From Prorocentrum cordatum (taxonomy: Eukaryota; Sar; Dinophyceae; Prorocentrales; Prorocentraceae): DNA of 64,000 bases. This document shows positions 9,428-21,774 of the stretch, one piece after another. Each line of letters starts with the position of its first letter. The stretch's first letter is position 1. Both the position numbers and the translations under genes were made by a program. The stretch spans positions 108,501 through 172,500 of the forward strand of contig CAUYUJ010014172.1 in NCBI GenBank assembly GCA_963575745.1. Reading direction: 5' to 3'. The notes beneath the pieces are model-generated. The model had not been told where the DNA came from and made no database searches. It was given only the letters and a program-made list of their open reading frames with translations.

Positions 9428-10092
9428 GCTGTGTTCGGGTCGCGGCGCTCGGCCCCGCAGGCGGACATCCGCTGGCAGGGGATGGTGCAGAATACAACAC
9501 TTCACTGCGCAGCGGAACATGTCATCGTGAGCGGCGCTCCTGGCCGGGCCCGAGGAACTTTCACGAAGCGGCCGTGCCCGAGAAGGATTCCAAGATTCCA
9601 TATGACCCCACCTCCCAGCCAGGGCCCGTAGATATATTCCAGCGCGGAGACGCGCCCAATCTTTGCCGCTGCCTGGGCAACAATTGCGGCGCTTCCGGGG
9701 AGAGACCGAGGCGACAACTGACGTCTTGCATGGCGGTGCCGAAGTCGTCGGTGAACGCAACATAACGACCAAGAGCACGCGCACCAAGCGCACGCAATGA
9801 CCCCTGGATGTGGTCAGACGCGAGGGCCACAACGGAGCCTGACATGGAACGCCCCTGTGCGATTGCAAGTTTGTGCCAGAAGCCGGCCCTCTGAGGCCCG
9901 CGGGAGAGAACTCGGCACTGCAACATCCTGATGACGCCCCGGTCCCGCGCGCGGCATACTTCGGAGTATAGTCATCGCCTCAAAAAGCCAGACATCGCGC
10001 TGTGGATTAGTGACATAAACGCAGCTTAGAAATTGATGCTGACGCATTCGCTTCGGCGAGCCACCTACTGAACGAGGTAATGCAGAAGACAA

Positions 10093-11455
10093 GCTCCGAA
10101 TTCAAGCGGGGCGGACTGCATGCGCCGATTGCGGATGAAACCGCGCGAATGGCAGTGCGTGCAAGAGCTGGGAGAGACAGGCCAGCCCGCGATTCACGGC
10201 CACAGCTAGGAGTTCGGTGCTCGAGGCTGCGAGCGATGCGCTCGCGAGTGCCTGTCGAAGGAAATCGGTATCATTTGCCCCCAGCGAAGCTTGGCGCCGA
10301 CCCCCCCGCGGATCAGATACGGCAAGACAGCGAGTGTCAAGACAGCGAATGGCGGGTTCAGCGCCGCAGAGCTTCGAAACATAGAGTAGCCCGTGCGGGC
10401 CGCGTGCCGCGTCATGCTGCCGAGAGAGGGCCGCCCGAAGATCAGGAAATCCGAGCGTCCATTCGGTGCTCGGCGGCACGGCTTGCACATGATCTGGCGA
10501 ACACTTGCGAGCAACTGCGCGGCTTTGCCGGGAGGCGCGCACATCGTCCCAATGCTGGGTAAGCAGATTCGCGGCCAGAGCTGGGCCAGCATGCAGTTGT
10601 TCAGAATGGCCGAGAACGGCGGCGATGAAAACAGCAGGACGATGTTTTCCCCGAGCGTGCTTGCGAACGTGCACTTTGTCAAACCAGATGTTCGTGACGG
10701 CGGGGCACATGTCAGGCGAGCTGACGCGGCAGATTTCGAATTGCAGAAGCCCGTTGGACCTCGCTGAGGCGACCGTGACAACGACGGAAATGAGTGAGCC
10801 AAACACCACGCACCTGCGCCAACCATTTGCGACCACTCTCAACCAGACAAACTTGACCAGGCCGAACCCGACGAACACACCTCGTAGCCGAGAGACAACA
10901 TCTGAACCTCTCGACACAAGATGTGGACGTCGCCATCCCTGGCTTGCGCGGGAGACTTCGGACGGCCTCCCTCGGTGCATCACGCATTCCTAAACTTACA
11001 GGGACAAAGACGTGGTGGAATTTCCTAGCCCTCGCCAATACGTCGTCATGGAACCAAGTGCGACGAATGGGCCACCGCTGCGCTTGAAACGTATCCGCTG
11101 CACGCCGCGGACGGCACGCAAGCGCGTGTTCCATCAGTGCGTGGTCGAGCAACACGCGTGGCACATTGCCACCATTGCGACGGGCGGTTTGGGTGGGCAA
11201 ACGAAATCTGGCCGACATCGCATGCGTTTCTGAAGCGGTGCCCGAAGTAAACCGCCACCCGGTAGGAGAGTAATCGAACTGCGCCAGCGGCATGATCGGG
11301 GCCGTCACCCATGCGCAGAACTTTCAAGTCGTCTGCCGTTGAAACTGTGGCACGCTCGTGGCATTGCGCCAGTAATGCTACGAATGAACTATATGACAAA
11401 TGTAAGATCACCACGCGGACTGATGGCGTATATGCTCAATGGATCTACCTCGAAC
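10093..11455. other. Unassigned, between two LINE fragments
   Basis: Minus-strand open frames at 10102-10983 (293 codons), 10206-10826 and 10712-11308 overlap in different frames. None shows RT, endonuclease, RNase H or zinc motifs that I can identify. It may be the 3' untranslated part of the LINE that ends near 11.5 kb, or the amino-terminal half of the RT fragment at 9.0-10.1 kb. Confidence 0.35.
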
Positions 11456-12220
11456 TCATTGGTGAGCAGCAGGTAGGCGACGACGTTGGTACATCATCTT
11501 GCCTGGCTCAGTCAAAAGTTCATATTTGCCACGCCGCAGAATAGTTAGAGTCATCTCGCGAGCAGCCTGGAGCATACGGACGCGGTCGCCACGATGCTCA
11601 GCCTGTGAGTAGCACGCCCATCCCGACTTCGAGGTCACGCGAAGGACTGACGTTCAGAACCCTGAGTCGGGTGCCAATCGGTGCTGGAACTCAGAGAGTC
11701 GTCGGTGAAAGTGTGCGCACTCTCCCCGGAACTGACGAAACGCTGACACCAAATGTCCACAATGTTTGCACGGGTGGCCCGTGCGTCGCCTGGCTGACGT
11801 AACCGCTCCACTTCGGCATGTCGGGATCAGCGCGCGGCATGGCTCCCCCAGGGAAGCCGTCCACTTCGCAAACTGTTCGTGCGAACCTAAGTCCACGCCG
11901 ACGTCGTCAACCTCTTCCGCATCGCGACGCACGCGATGTCCAGCCTGGGGGCGTCTGGCTCGTGCTATGACGCGCATGGGATGCAAGGCGGCGTCGCTCG
12001 AGGCCCAGCACCTCCACCTGTCGCCAACCAGGTGCTCCACCGCCTTGTGCACTCGATGGTCGTCTGCTGGTTCCACTTCAAGAAGAGAGCCCTGTTGGTC
12101 ACTGTATCGGATGTACTTCAACCAAGGGCCTGCGCGTGATATATCCGAGCTGGACCACGCAAGCTTCGCATCTATCACATTCTTAACCGCAGGGGTCGCG
12201 CTCGAATAGACTGGATGCAA
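11456..12220 (-). pseudogene. LINE carboxy-terminal zinc tail
   Basis: Frame 11654-12220 (188 codons) ends with C151-K-H-C154-G and C168, a partial CCHC-type tail (a His is not clearly aligned), followed by RLSEFQHRLAPDSGF. The next frame, 11456-11638, continues with a helix (MLQAAREMTLTILRR) and a stop, typical of the end of this LINE family's ORF2. Confidence 0.5.
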
Positions 12221-13018
12221 TGGGAGACCATGGCACTACCGCCTGCCCAAACGCCAACATGAACAGCTGGTTCGCCACGCTACCTCGGCCAACATCTTGG
12301 CCGTCGCAACGGACGGTGGACTCGCGAGTGGGGGGTGCCCGCAACCACAGCGGTCTCAGATATACCATTGCCAACTTCAGCCTGGCCTGGTTTGACCCAA
12401 GGATCAATGCAATGACTGAAAGCCATGGATAAGCTTCTGCCATCCTCCCCGAGGTAGAACAGGATGCACTGGGTTGGTCGGGTAGCATCCGACTCCGAAA
12501 TGTGCGATCAGCTTCGGCTCCGCGTCTCGGTCAGAAAAAACGTGACGTTTGGCCGCGTTTTCTGGGTGCCCGATGCTCGCGTCGGACTTCTCGGTAACCT
12601 CCAAGTCATCTCTTAATAGTCCAGGACGTTGCGCCACGAGGGGCCAATCATCCATGAACAAGTGGTTATTGCATAGCGGCTGCCATGGAACCAGCGTAGC
12701 TATCATTGCAGACGGGGCCATTAAATCCCCTTGCGGACGGCCGCAGAGTGGTCGGATGCCGGGCGCCCTTGCTCCTGACCAAACCACCAATCAAGTGTGC
12801 ATAACTGCGCCGGGTTTTTCAGATCGGCCCAACGATTCCAGCGCAATCGATTGGTAGATGCGATCATAAGCTTTCGATAAGTCATGTTCGGCCCCATCGG
12901 TTCCCTCGGCGCAGTCCGACAGCCACCTGGCGATGAAATGGGGAATAGGGCTGCCTTCCTGTTCGCCCACTGGTTCTTGGGAGGATTGGGAGTGGCGTTC
13001 GCGAGGGCTCGGAGCCAT
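12183..13018 (-). pseudogene. LINE reverse transcriptase palm
   Basis: Motif A is in frame 12791-13018: H-D-L-S-K-A-Y-D at residues 45-52, with Asp46 as the catalytic residue. Motif B is in frame 12404-12790: G-R-P-Q-G-D-L-M-A-P at residues 17-26. Motif C follows at residues 45-48 as F-M-D-D, with both aspartates kept. Downstream the same frame has HFGVGCYP...PVLPRGGWQKL, the conserved thumb segment, and frame 12183-12488 has ARLKLAMVYLRPLWL. The catalytic residues survive, but at least two frameshifts separate the motifs, so no active enzyme can be made from this copy. Confidence 0.8.
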
Positions 13019-13608
13019 TTTCTGAGGAGAGCCGAGCCGACCGCGATGGGCCTGGTGTCCGTCTCGCCCGGAGTGGAGCGTTGTCGTGCTCTGGTGGGTC
13101 CCGAAACTGCTTCGGTTGATCTCTAATCATGCGCAGCGCGCGATTGCGAGGGCAGCGTCGTCTTGAATAAGGGAGTTGTAAGACGTCAAATGTCAGAAGA
13201 TCGCGCTGAGAAACCCTGTCGGCGCTGCCTGGCGCGATTATCCTGCAAGCGTCGTTGCTCAACGTTGATGCCAGACGAGAGGGACTTGATTGCGTCAGCA
13301 TAGCTCAGCTAACCTGTCGCTGGTAGGTGGAGCAGGTGAGGAAAATCAAACGCTGCCTTCGTCACCTGTGAATAATGGTCGTTTCGTAATATGGTGGTGC
13401 TGGGCACACCCTGTCGAAGCTGCTCAGCAAGACGTCGACGTAAGCGTAGTTGGCGTCGTTGCGCGATAGACTGGTCCAGTCGGTATGCTGGTGAGTGCGT
13501 CGTGGCCCTGGTGGTCGGAGGGGGGCCATTGCCGCGCTCGGCAGCGCGCTCCATCGTAGCGCGCCCTCGTCCCACAGCTAAAATCAAATCATGTTCAGCT
13601 CTGTCGGG

Positions 13609-14460
13609 CTAATGCCTCCACTGAGCTACCAGGTCTGGCTCCTGAAGGCCATCAACAACTGGAGGTCCGAAGTCAGTGTCCACCAACTCCTGCATGAGAC
13701 GTCGCTCGTCATCAGAAGGCGCTCTGAACGGTGCGTAGGAATCTGCGTGGCACATGCGCGTCGGTGCAACGCTGACAAAAGGGATCGCCAACTCGTAGGT
13801 CACCAAGCCGTGATGGGGTACACCAGGTAATAGATGTGTGCTCCGCTGCAGGGGAGGTGGGCCGCCCCCAAAGTGCAGTGCGCGCGCAGGAGATATCGAG
13901 GCCGCCGCAGCGTGCGTGTCCACCCCAGGGGCTCCACAGTACATCGTCCACGACGTCGTCACAGGTCGGTAGGCAGGCCTCTAGTTGAGGTCGCCGATGA
14001 CACAGAGTGGATGACCCAGGTGGCCCAGGGTCTGTAGGGATGCAAAAGCCTGATGATACCAGGGTGCGTCAAGCTCCTGCGGGCCGTAGACCGAGACGAT
14101 GGACGCCTGCGCAGCCATGGTGCCCACGGCTCTGCGGTGCAAGAAATCGTCGCGGATGATCGTAGCGCGGCCCAACGAGCGCGCCCACACGATAGCGCAA
14201 GTCCCTTGGCGGGGCGTGGAGGTGACTTGGGCCTGGGCCCGAAGCTGAGGTGGCGGCGCTGAAAAAGCCATAGACCATCCGAACTGCTGAGCCAACCGTA
14301 GGGCCCATCGAGAACGGGGTTCACGGTGATGAGTCTCCTGCAAGCGAATCACGCCGGCTGTGGATGCTGCTCGGCTCGCCAAAACCGTCGTCAGACGTGC
14401 TTTGCTGAGCACGGCGACGTTGATCGTACAAACTTGAACGTGGGGAACTGGCGCTTGGAG
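13609..14460 (-). pseudogene. LINE apurinic-like endonuclease (EEP) domain
   Basis: Frame 13981-14412 (143 codons) shows the endonuclease/exonuclease/phosphatase signature. Upstream of its first Met the same frame reads TINVAVLS (motif with catalytic Asn). LQETH sits at residues 24-28 (metal-binding Glu26), a QGTCAIVW strand in the middle, SIVSVYGP, and V-I-G-D-L-N at residues 138-143 (catalytic Asp141/Asn143). Downstream, in a shifted frame (13609-13962), the remains of the final S-x-I-D-Y motif are seen as T-H-I-Y-Y. In a living LINE this domain nicks the target DNA for target-primed reverse transcription. The domain is about the usual length (~230 residues) but is interrupted by a stop/frameshift after GDLN. 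Confidence 0.75.
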
Positions 14461-15156
14461 CTCTTTGGCCCCTGCCCATGATCGCGCGGTGCTGCTTGGC
14501 GGCAGCGCTTTCGTGAATCCGAGACTCCCGAGGATGTAGATCGCTCTGGACCTGTAGGCGTAGGTGATGCTGGCGTCGGTGGTGCTGAGGGCATACTCGG
14601 CGTCTCGCTCAGAATCTGCTCGGTCTGCGCACGCAGCAATGAAATTCGGCCCCGCAAAATAAGGCGCCGAATAGCGTCGCGCATTCTTGGTCGACGGTAG
14701 GGCCTCTGAAGAAGATGCAGCTGCAGAAGCAGAACTTACTAATAAAACATAACTCGGGAAACTGCGTCACGAGCTGCTGGCGTGGCCGCGGCCCTTCGCA
14801 GCCGCTTGGTGTCGGGCGCCTGGGAAGAGCTGGCCCCGCTCGGAGATGGGCGACCTCCCCCCGGGAGCGGGTCCAGTCACGATGACGCGGCGGTTGGGCG
14901 CAGCCCGCCGTTCGGTCCTGAAGCGAGCGGGTCCTGCGCAGCGGCGGACAGCCCCCCGCGAGAAGCTGGCCGTCGCACAACTCCCAACAAAAACGAAGAG
15001 GGCGTCGTGGCCGCGAATGGGCGTCGTAGAACTCGATCCAACCGCTGGCCATCGTGGGTGCATCCTCGCGGCCCGCGCGAGGTAACGCTGCAGGTGTCGC
15101 CCTTCTCCTGCTTCGCGTTCCTCTGGTAGCGCTTCCTGCCGCAGCGGCGGTGGCAC

Positions 15157-16339
15157 TCAGCATGGTGGCCCGGCTTGACCCGCCTCTTGCGTGCGCGCCG
15201 CGTGGTTCGAGCATACCTCGCATCGGTGATCTGCATGGCCTTCTCGTGGCCTAGCATGGTCGTCGGGGCATCCTTGATAGTGGCTCCAGGGGGGCGTGCA
15301 CGGCAAGGGGTCTGCATGAACTTGCAAAATGCCGAACTGCGACCGCATCGACTGCAGGCGGCGTGAATCTGGAGCTGGCTGCAGAACTGGCGGGATGTCG
15401 CCGAGTCCTCGGTGGGGGTGCAGGTCGCTGAGTCGGCCTCCGCTGATGCTGAAGCCCTCCAGGTGGCCCAGCGCGCCTAAGCCTCGTTGATCTTCGACCC
15501 CCGTAGTGCGGCCGACAGAATGCCTCCAACTCCGAGGCGTTGACGTCGTACTGCGGGTGGTTCTTTAGGTGGCCGAGTGCCTGACAATCTGGCCAAAGAG
15601 CACGCGCCTGCTTGAAAGACGCGTTCGGGTTCTGCCCCTGCAAATCGGGCTTCTACCCGCAATGGAAGTTGCAGTGATCGGAAGTGCCTGCAACGCACTT
15701 ATCAGCGACATCTGGGAGTTGATCGCCATGGAGGCCGAGCACACTCTGAGCACTACGCGTGGATCGAGGCGTTGGTGGCGCTTTCGCGCCGGCGCTCAGC
15801 GGGCCCAGAATTCTATGGATTCGTTGCGAGGTCAAGGTGCATGATGATCGCGCTGGCGTCGGCACGGCTCGGGGCCGCTTCGACGCCTTAGCAGGTGGCG
15901 GTGTCGGTGGGCCCACAAAGCGGTGTCCGCCTCTCGATGACAAGGATGAAGCCGTGCTGTGTCCTCCTCTTGTGAAGTGGTGCGGGTAGGGCTTCGCTTT
16001 CTTCCCCCAATCGGCCTCGGCTTCCACGGGGGGCGGCTTCGTGCCCATCTGGAGCTGGTAGTGGCCCTCGACAAGGATGAGCCAGCACTTATTGATGGTC
16101 TTGACGTCCGCAGGGGCCGCGAACAGGTGCCACTGGTCCTTCTGCTTCTTCCAAACGCGGAAGTCGGTCTGAATGGCCTTCGCAGCCGCCGTGATCGCTC
16201 TCGAAGTCGCCCGCGTGCCTGCCTGTGTCTGCTCGGCCGCCTCGTCTTCGCTGAACCTGAGCTCGAGCATCTCTGCCACCGCCGAGTTCCTCGGATTCGC
16301 CTGGAGCTTGCCTCCAGGCCCGGTGTCAACATCCTTCAA
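15157..16339 (-). pseudogene. ORF1 carboxy-terminal / linker region with Cys pairs
   Basis: Frame 15653-16339 (228 codons) has a plausible helical stretch (residues ~15-75) and ends with HCNFHCG. A neighbouring frame near 15290-15370 reads C-S-R-C-G-R-...-C-K-F-...-P-C-R, a CxxCG pattern followed by P-C, which recalls a zinc-binding segment found upstream of the endonuclease in dinoflagellate LINE proteins. The frame changes at least three times over this interval. Confidence 0.35.
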
Positions 16340-16516
16340 CGGCTCCGCGTTCGCCCTGCTCGTGAAGGCGTGGAAACGGGCACTGCAATAGAAACGGTCT
16401 CCTCATCCTCAACAATTCGTTGGCTTAGAGCATTCCTTCCAAGGTGGTCTCGCTGCCGTCGGTGGAACCGGTGCCGGGTTCGCCATCTTGGATTTCTGCG
16501 AGTCGCTCCTCCCCCT

Positions 16517-17847
16517 TCATCTGAGCGTCTCCGTCCTTATCGACAGGTGTTGTGGCTGGCGTCGAAGATGTAGCAGGCGCAGGTGCCGCTGTCGCTGGTG
16601 CTGGGGTCGGCGCCGCGTCGGATGTCGCATAACTCGGCGTACCCCAGTCTGTAGTCGGCGCTCTCTTGGGAGGTGGCCAGCTCTGTCCACGGCGCGGAGG
16701 TGCCAAGGAGGCCGCGATGCCCGGCCTGAGCTCCATAACCTGACCAGTGACCAGCGTCTCGAGATCAGCTCGCAGGACCACTCGCGTGCCCCGCAACGAG
16801 TGATGCGAGACATTTTCTTGAAACCCGCATCTGCAGCCCAAGTTCTGACCTGATCGTCCTGGGCCCAAGGTGTCGGCGTCTTCTGTCGTATCCGACGCGG
16901 CTGTATACGCGCGACCAAGACGGTCTTAGATAACACCCCCATGGAACTGTTGCCGCTCGGCCGAGACACCAGCCCTTCTGGGGGCTGCCGTGGCCAGCCC
17001 TGCGATGCGACAGTGATAAACGTGAAAGCTGCTCATCTTCGGGTGTCGATGTCAAATGGGGACCAGCGCCGACCCCCGCTGGTGGAGAAATGCCCCCGCC
17101 GGGAGCTTCAAGGCGATGAAATTCTCGACGTGGGCCGGGCGCGCAATGATTATCGCTGCCGCCTCGCCCCCATGCGCCACCGCGCCCTTGGTCTTCAAAA
17201 GGCGTTTGGCCCAGTCGGCCTTCAGAACTAAGGCCGCCAAAGAAATGAGCTTCTCCGGCGTCTGCTGGAACGACCAATCCTCCGCGAAATCTCCGGCTAC
17301 GGCGAGGCGGAAGCTGGCGGGCTTCTCTGTGGCCGCGGCGTCGACCATTCCATCCTTGTCGCCAGGCGGTAGACCAGTGCGACGAGAGGCCGAAGGCCCC
17401 ATGAACAAAACTTGGGCCCCTAATTGGACAGCGCCGCCGTTGGGCCCCTCGACGGCAATCCCCTGTTCAACCCAGCCTTCTTGAAGCACCCCGTCTCCGA
17501 GAATAATGAAAGTAGCTGAGAGATGTGCCCTGCCCCCAGCCGTCCACCACGCCGTTGTAGTCCTTGAGAGAGCCACGCGCGAATGTGCGAGGCGTGTTCG
17601 CATCCAGATCTTTATCTTTGATGTGGATAGCCTGCCGAGCGGGGGGCCCGCCCCACGGATGCGGCAAAACCTGGTGGATCTTCGTCGGCGCTGGCAGCTC
17701 AGGAGGCGAGGTGGCGGCACCAGTGGTGGTCGACGCGCCCGCGGTCGAATCCTTCGACAAGTGAGATAAGGTGGCCGCGAGCTCCCTGCGGGTCGGCGGT
17801 TCCGCCTGCACGTCTGCCTGGCTGATCAGGCGTTTGAGGCGAATCAA
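16517..17847 (-). pseudogene. LINE ORF1-like region (nucleic-acid binding, degenerate)
   Basis: Overlapping minus-strand frames 17467-17847, 17052-17720 and 16517-16969 can be followed as one decayed protein. It contains a helical start (RLKRLISQADVQAEPPTR), a middle with PEKLISLAALVLKADWAKRLL and a segment VRTWAADAGFKKMSRI. The strand, the spacing to the endonuclease and the basic composition fit a LINE ORF1. The fold is unknown to me. Its role in living LINEs is to coat the element RNA. Confidence 0.4.
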
Positions 17848-18547
17848 CAGTCGAGGATCTCGGCGGCGGCGCTCGCGCAGAGATGCTCGTTGTCGTGGTG
17901 GACGTGGTGGTGCCGATAACGGCGGCCGCGCCCCCCTACCTGGGCTGCCAGGTATAGCGCGGTCTCCTGTAGATCGGCAAGGCGGCCTGCTTGCGAAGCT
18001 TGTGGACTACCCCGTCTACGCCTCGCGCGCATGCTCTTTTTGCCCCCGCCGCCCCCTAGCAGCGGGTCCTCCTCGATGGGAGTCGAAACTGTGCCGTGGG
18101 CCTTCTCACAAGAGTTCGCCTGTGCGCTGGGATCGGTCAAATCTGGGGTGGTATTGCCGTGCTCTGCTACGCTGCGGGGCAGCGTCCCATTCTCGCCGGC
18201 GAGGAGGTGCATGGCGTAGAGAATGGTACGAATGAGCTCACGCATGCGCGCGGGGATGGACAGCTTGGAATCGCGATGCATGCTGGCGATGTTCATGCAA
18301 TGCGTGCTAGAGCAAAGACCCTCGAGTGGACGCACGCGGCAAGGCTTCGCGGAGAGAAGAGGGAAATATGATAACCTCATCCCAAGGATTGGGGCAACAA
18401 TAATCAACTCTGTAGCTGGCGGCGGAGCATCTTAAGCAAAGCGTGCTCCACTCGAACTTCCTGGCTACATGCAACCTTACGCCTGCCCGCGATGCTTACA
18501 CGTGTGCTCCATTTTCGTTGGGCGTATGCATGTTGGGACCCTCTGCC

Positions 18548-18589
18548 CTGGATAGAGAGAGAGAGAGAGAGAAAGAACAAACAACACAT

Positions 18590-18665
<76 letters not shown>
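18548..18665. repeat. AG / TA / AG compound microsatellite
   Basis: (GA)n at ~18554-18573, then (TA)n at ~18592-18632, then (GA)n at ~18632-18664. The order purine, alternating AT, purine repeats gives a symmetrical compound tract at the 5' boundary of the LINE. Confidence 0.95.
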
Positions 18666-18667
<2 letters not shown>

Positions 18668-20635
18668 TTTCCAAGTTGCAATGATGGTATTGGCTCTGGG
18701 CAAAGGGGGGGCGCGGTTCTGACCAGCCATCTGCGCTGAGTGTTGCCGAGGAAGACTCCATCATCAAAATTATCATACCAGGAATCGTCTCATGAAGGCG
18801 CTGAAAAGGAAATTTACAAGGACGACGCAACTTACCAGACAGACCTCCCCTCCCTGCTGCGTGCGCGGGCAATCCCACATAGACCAGGCACGACCCCAGC
18901 AGCTCGTGGCCGCATGTTGTGAACCATGCGCGCTAGTATATGCTCGGGCTGGCGCGGAGGTTTCATAGCTGGCTGCCGCAACCCATGGGGCAGGGGCGAG
19001 CGCGGCGATGCCCAGCTTGGCCAACTCATCCATATTGGAATTAACAAGCAGACAGGTGGAGACGGTTGGTATCGGTCAGCCTCAACTCGAACGGCAAGTT
19101 TGCCTCGTCGCCGCGTATGCGGCAGAGCGTGCCAATGAAACCCTGCCCCGCGAGCTGCGAGCTGCGTGTCCTGAATTCAACGTCCGCTCCTGCGGCGGTG
19201 ATCACCAGTCTGCTGCCGCGTGTAGTTCGCCCAGCGTATGCTTGCGACATCGTACATGGGAGGTGAAACCCTTGCATGTTGGCCAGGGGGTCGAAGCATT
19301 CACTGTGCGAGGTCATGAGCTGGACTGTCAGCAAATGTAATACTCCAGCTCGTCGCATGTTGTGGGCGCGCACCGTGGAACCTTCCTGCGGTGCGGTTGT
19401 TACGGCCCAGTATCGCACAACTGTTAAGCGCCCGACTAAGAAGCGGCCGAAGGAACCCACCCTTCCAGACCTTGCGAACATCGGAAACGTCCTCAATCCA
19501 AGCTCGGCGACTGGACCCGTTAGAACTTGAACTCGCTGCTTAACTGGCTGCTTTCATATGTGGAGGCGGAGCAAAGGATTCACGGTGTGGAACCAGAGGG
19601 CATGTCTGGCGAAAAACACATGCAAAATACCGCGAGAACGGAGAATAAGTGTAATCAAAAACCAAGCGACAACAGGTCAGTGACCTGAACACCGCTTCCC
19701 GTGTGCGCGGTCTGGCAAAAGACCAGGCTAGAACTATCGAGGCCCACGGCTATGTGAACCCAAGCCAAATTGCTAATTCGGTGCTAAGAACCCTCAAAAC
19801 ATTTCCGGCTGCGAGGCAGCAGGGGTAGAGGGAGTATGAGGAGGAGGAGGAAGAGGGGAGAGGACGAGCTGATGGAAGTCGAAGGAGGACAGGGTGGCTG
19901 TGATATAACAGTTGGGCGACTACGAGGTGGTTGCAAGGCAGCCTCTGAAGGCGTGCGCAGGAGCTCCGAGGTGCCTGTATCGCAACCGCTGCCTCCTTCC
20001 CTTCCCTGTCCTCTCGCACTTAAGCGGCACATGCATGCATAGGCGACGCGTCAAATCCAACAAGCCTTCACATTGTTACGACTGCAGCTGGGCCTTCCGA
20101 AGGCGGCAACGCCACGCGTGGTGGGTGGTCATGAAGACAATGACGATCGACATGAGGAGGCGGATGAGGAGATGAGGCGGACGACGAAGTACGTCAATGA
20201 TCTACGATAGCCGCGAATGAGGTCATAACAAACATAATTATGATGCGAAGGAAAAAAGGGGCTGACGTCGGAAAGAGAGGGAGGAGGATGACAACGAGCA
20301 GAACAACGAGGAGGATGACGGAGAGAACAAGACATGGAACATGAAGTTGAGGGGGAATGCGGGACGTACGAGGAACAGGGCGAATGGCGACAAGAAGGGC
20401 CGAAGGTGGAGAAGAGACGCGGACGACGAGAGGAATTCAGTTTGTTCGAATTGTTCGATTGTCCCAAAACTTGGACAAGTCGATTTGTTCGAATTGCTGG
20501 TCCCCGGGTCTCCCGACCCCCTCCCGGAAGCGGTTTTCCATGGTGGATGTTTGACGGCCCCAGGGTCCAGATAGCGCCCCTGGACGTCAATTGTGGACAG
20601 ACGAATGCAGCACTCCTGGATTTCTACACGTCGCC
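18666..20635. other. Unassigned sequence, GGA-rich in part
   Basis: Minus frame 19041-19496 (151 codons) has ordinary protein-like composition but no motif that I recognise. Around 19830-19870 and 20270-20440 the strand is GGA/AGG-rich. Near 20448-20490 the string tttgttcgaattg occurs twice at ~40-bp spacing. Nothing supports a gene. Confidence 0.4.
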
Positions 20636-20639
20636 AGAG

Positions 20640-20672
20640 GTGTGGGGACGACGACGACGACGACGACGACAG
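20640..20672. repeat. GAC microsatellite
   Basis: Perfect (GAC)n of about 10 units. Confidence 0.9.
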
Positions 20673-21510
20673 GGGCTTGAAAACACCACCCCCCAAACAA
20701 CTGCGTATCTTGAGATCCGTTCCGACGAGAGTCTCGAGGTGGGCCCAGCCGTGGCCAAGAGGGCGCCCCAGGTGGCCTCCGCAACCCGCGACGCGCGAGA
20801 GCCTCGACTCTCGAACCTCGATCTCCGCCGCAAGAAGACGACGGTGACAGGGGAGAAAAGGCCATGGCGACGCAGGGGGTTGCAGTACGGAGGGGATGGC
20901 CCCCGAGACCGCCAAGCGGCAAAGCCCGCACAGCTTGTGGAACCCCAAGCTCGCAAAAACACCGGACGGGTGCGCGGGCGGCGCGTGGAGGCGCGGGCGC
21001 CCGTGCTGCGCGCGCTCGCGCCCGGGCGGACGCTCACGAGCAGACGCGCGGGCTTGCAAGCGGGGCGCGCGCAACTAGGGGACACGCAGGCGCGCAGCCA
21101 CGCGGGCGCACTCGCAGTCCAGGGAGATGTGCCCAGGATCTGCCCGGGGGCTGCGCGCGAGCCCGTGAAACGCTGCTTGGGGGCCGCCTCGGAGCTGCGC
21201 GCGACTTTCGGAAGCGATGCCTCGAAGCTACTTAGGCGCTGCCCACGAGCATTGGAAGCGTTGCCTCGGAATGGACCAGAGCCTGCGTACAAATTCAGGA
21301 AGCGCTGCGCTGCGCAAGCGTTTGCAACGCACGAGTGGGGAACGAATAAGACAGTGTTTGCGGGACGCGCTGGGATTTGCGGCTCTCCCTGGCCGGCAGC
21401 CATGGAGAGGAAATTGGTCCGCAGCCTGCCTGTGTCTGTTTCTGAAGCCTTTCGGTTCTCCACGGGAGCAACATGCGGACACACATGTACTCTTCGACCC
21501 TCTATGCTCT
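20673..21510. other. Unassigned GC-rich sequence within a long open frame
   Basis: A 536-codon plus-strand frame (20334-21944) runs across this interval into the CTC microsatellite. Its composition is Arg/Ala-rich with repeated phrases such as ARA and GAxA, and it ends in poly-Leu and poly-Ser. I consider it a by-product of GC richness. The opposite strand is also open for 331 codons. Confidence 0.45.
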
Positions 21511-21512
21511 TC

Positions 21513-21590
21513 CTCCTCCTCGACCTCCTCCTCCTCCTCCTCCTCCTCCTCCTCCTCCTCCTCCTCCTCCTCCTCCTCCTCCTCCTGGAG
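21513..21590. repeat. CTC microsatellite
   Basis: Perfect (CTC)n of about 24 units. Confidence 0.95.
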
Positions 21591-21774
21591 GAAGGAGAAG
21601 TCGTTGCGACGCACGTCACCCAGCCCCCCCGCCAGCCTGGCTCGGCGGCGCGGCCGCCGCGGACGCGACTCCGGGCTCAGGGAAGTGGCTCGCCGAGATG
21701 CTCACCCTGGAAAAGGAAAGGGGGAGTGGGCGGGGGGCGAGGTGCTCCCTCTGGAAAGGGAGAGCGGCGTGCTT

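Larger units (their letters stand above)
9010..10092 (-). pseudogene. Decayed LINE reverse transcriptase fragment (third RT copy)
   Basis: Minus-strand frame 9561-9926 (121 codons) carries an RT palm. QGRSMSG at residues 24-30 matches the motif B pattern QG-x-P-L/M-S-G. F-T-D-D-F-G at residues 58-63 matches motif C (x-x-DD), about 30 residues later as expected. Upstream (9814-10092) the segment around DVWLFEAM may be what remains of the motif A region. Downstream, 9502-9717 continues in another frame as thumb-like sequence, and residues PNSVRKGAMVL recur on both sides of the foldback insertion at 9194-9391. The element type resembles the CADD-type LINE at 22.0-26.5 kb. Frameshifts between all segments make it non-functional. 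Confidence 0.6.
11456..18407 (-). mobile_element. Nearly complete but decayed non-LTR retrotransposon (LINE) with endonuclease and RT
   Basis: On the minus strand the canonical order of a LINE can be followed: ORF1-like region (about 18.4-15.2 kb), AP-like endonuclease (about 14.45-13.6 kb), RT (about 13.0-12.2 kb), a Cys-rich zinc tail (11.77-11.71 kb) and a carboxy-terminal helix ending near 11.5 kb. Each part is in a different frame, so the element is dead. No poly(A) tail or target-site duplication could be identified, so both ends are approximate. An RNase H domain was looked for below 11.5 kb and not seen. The element's order and motifs (LSKAYD, GRPQGD, F-x-DD, then a Cys-rich tail) fit a family I associate with dinoflagellates. 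Confidence 0.75.
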
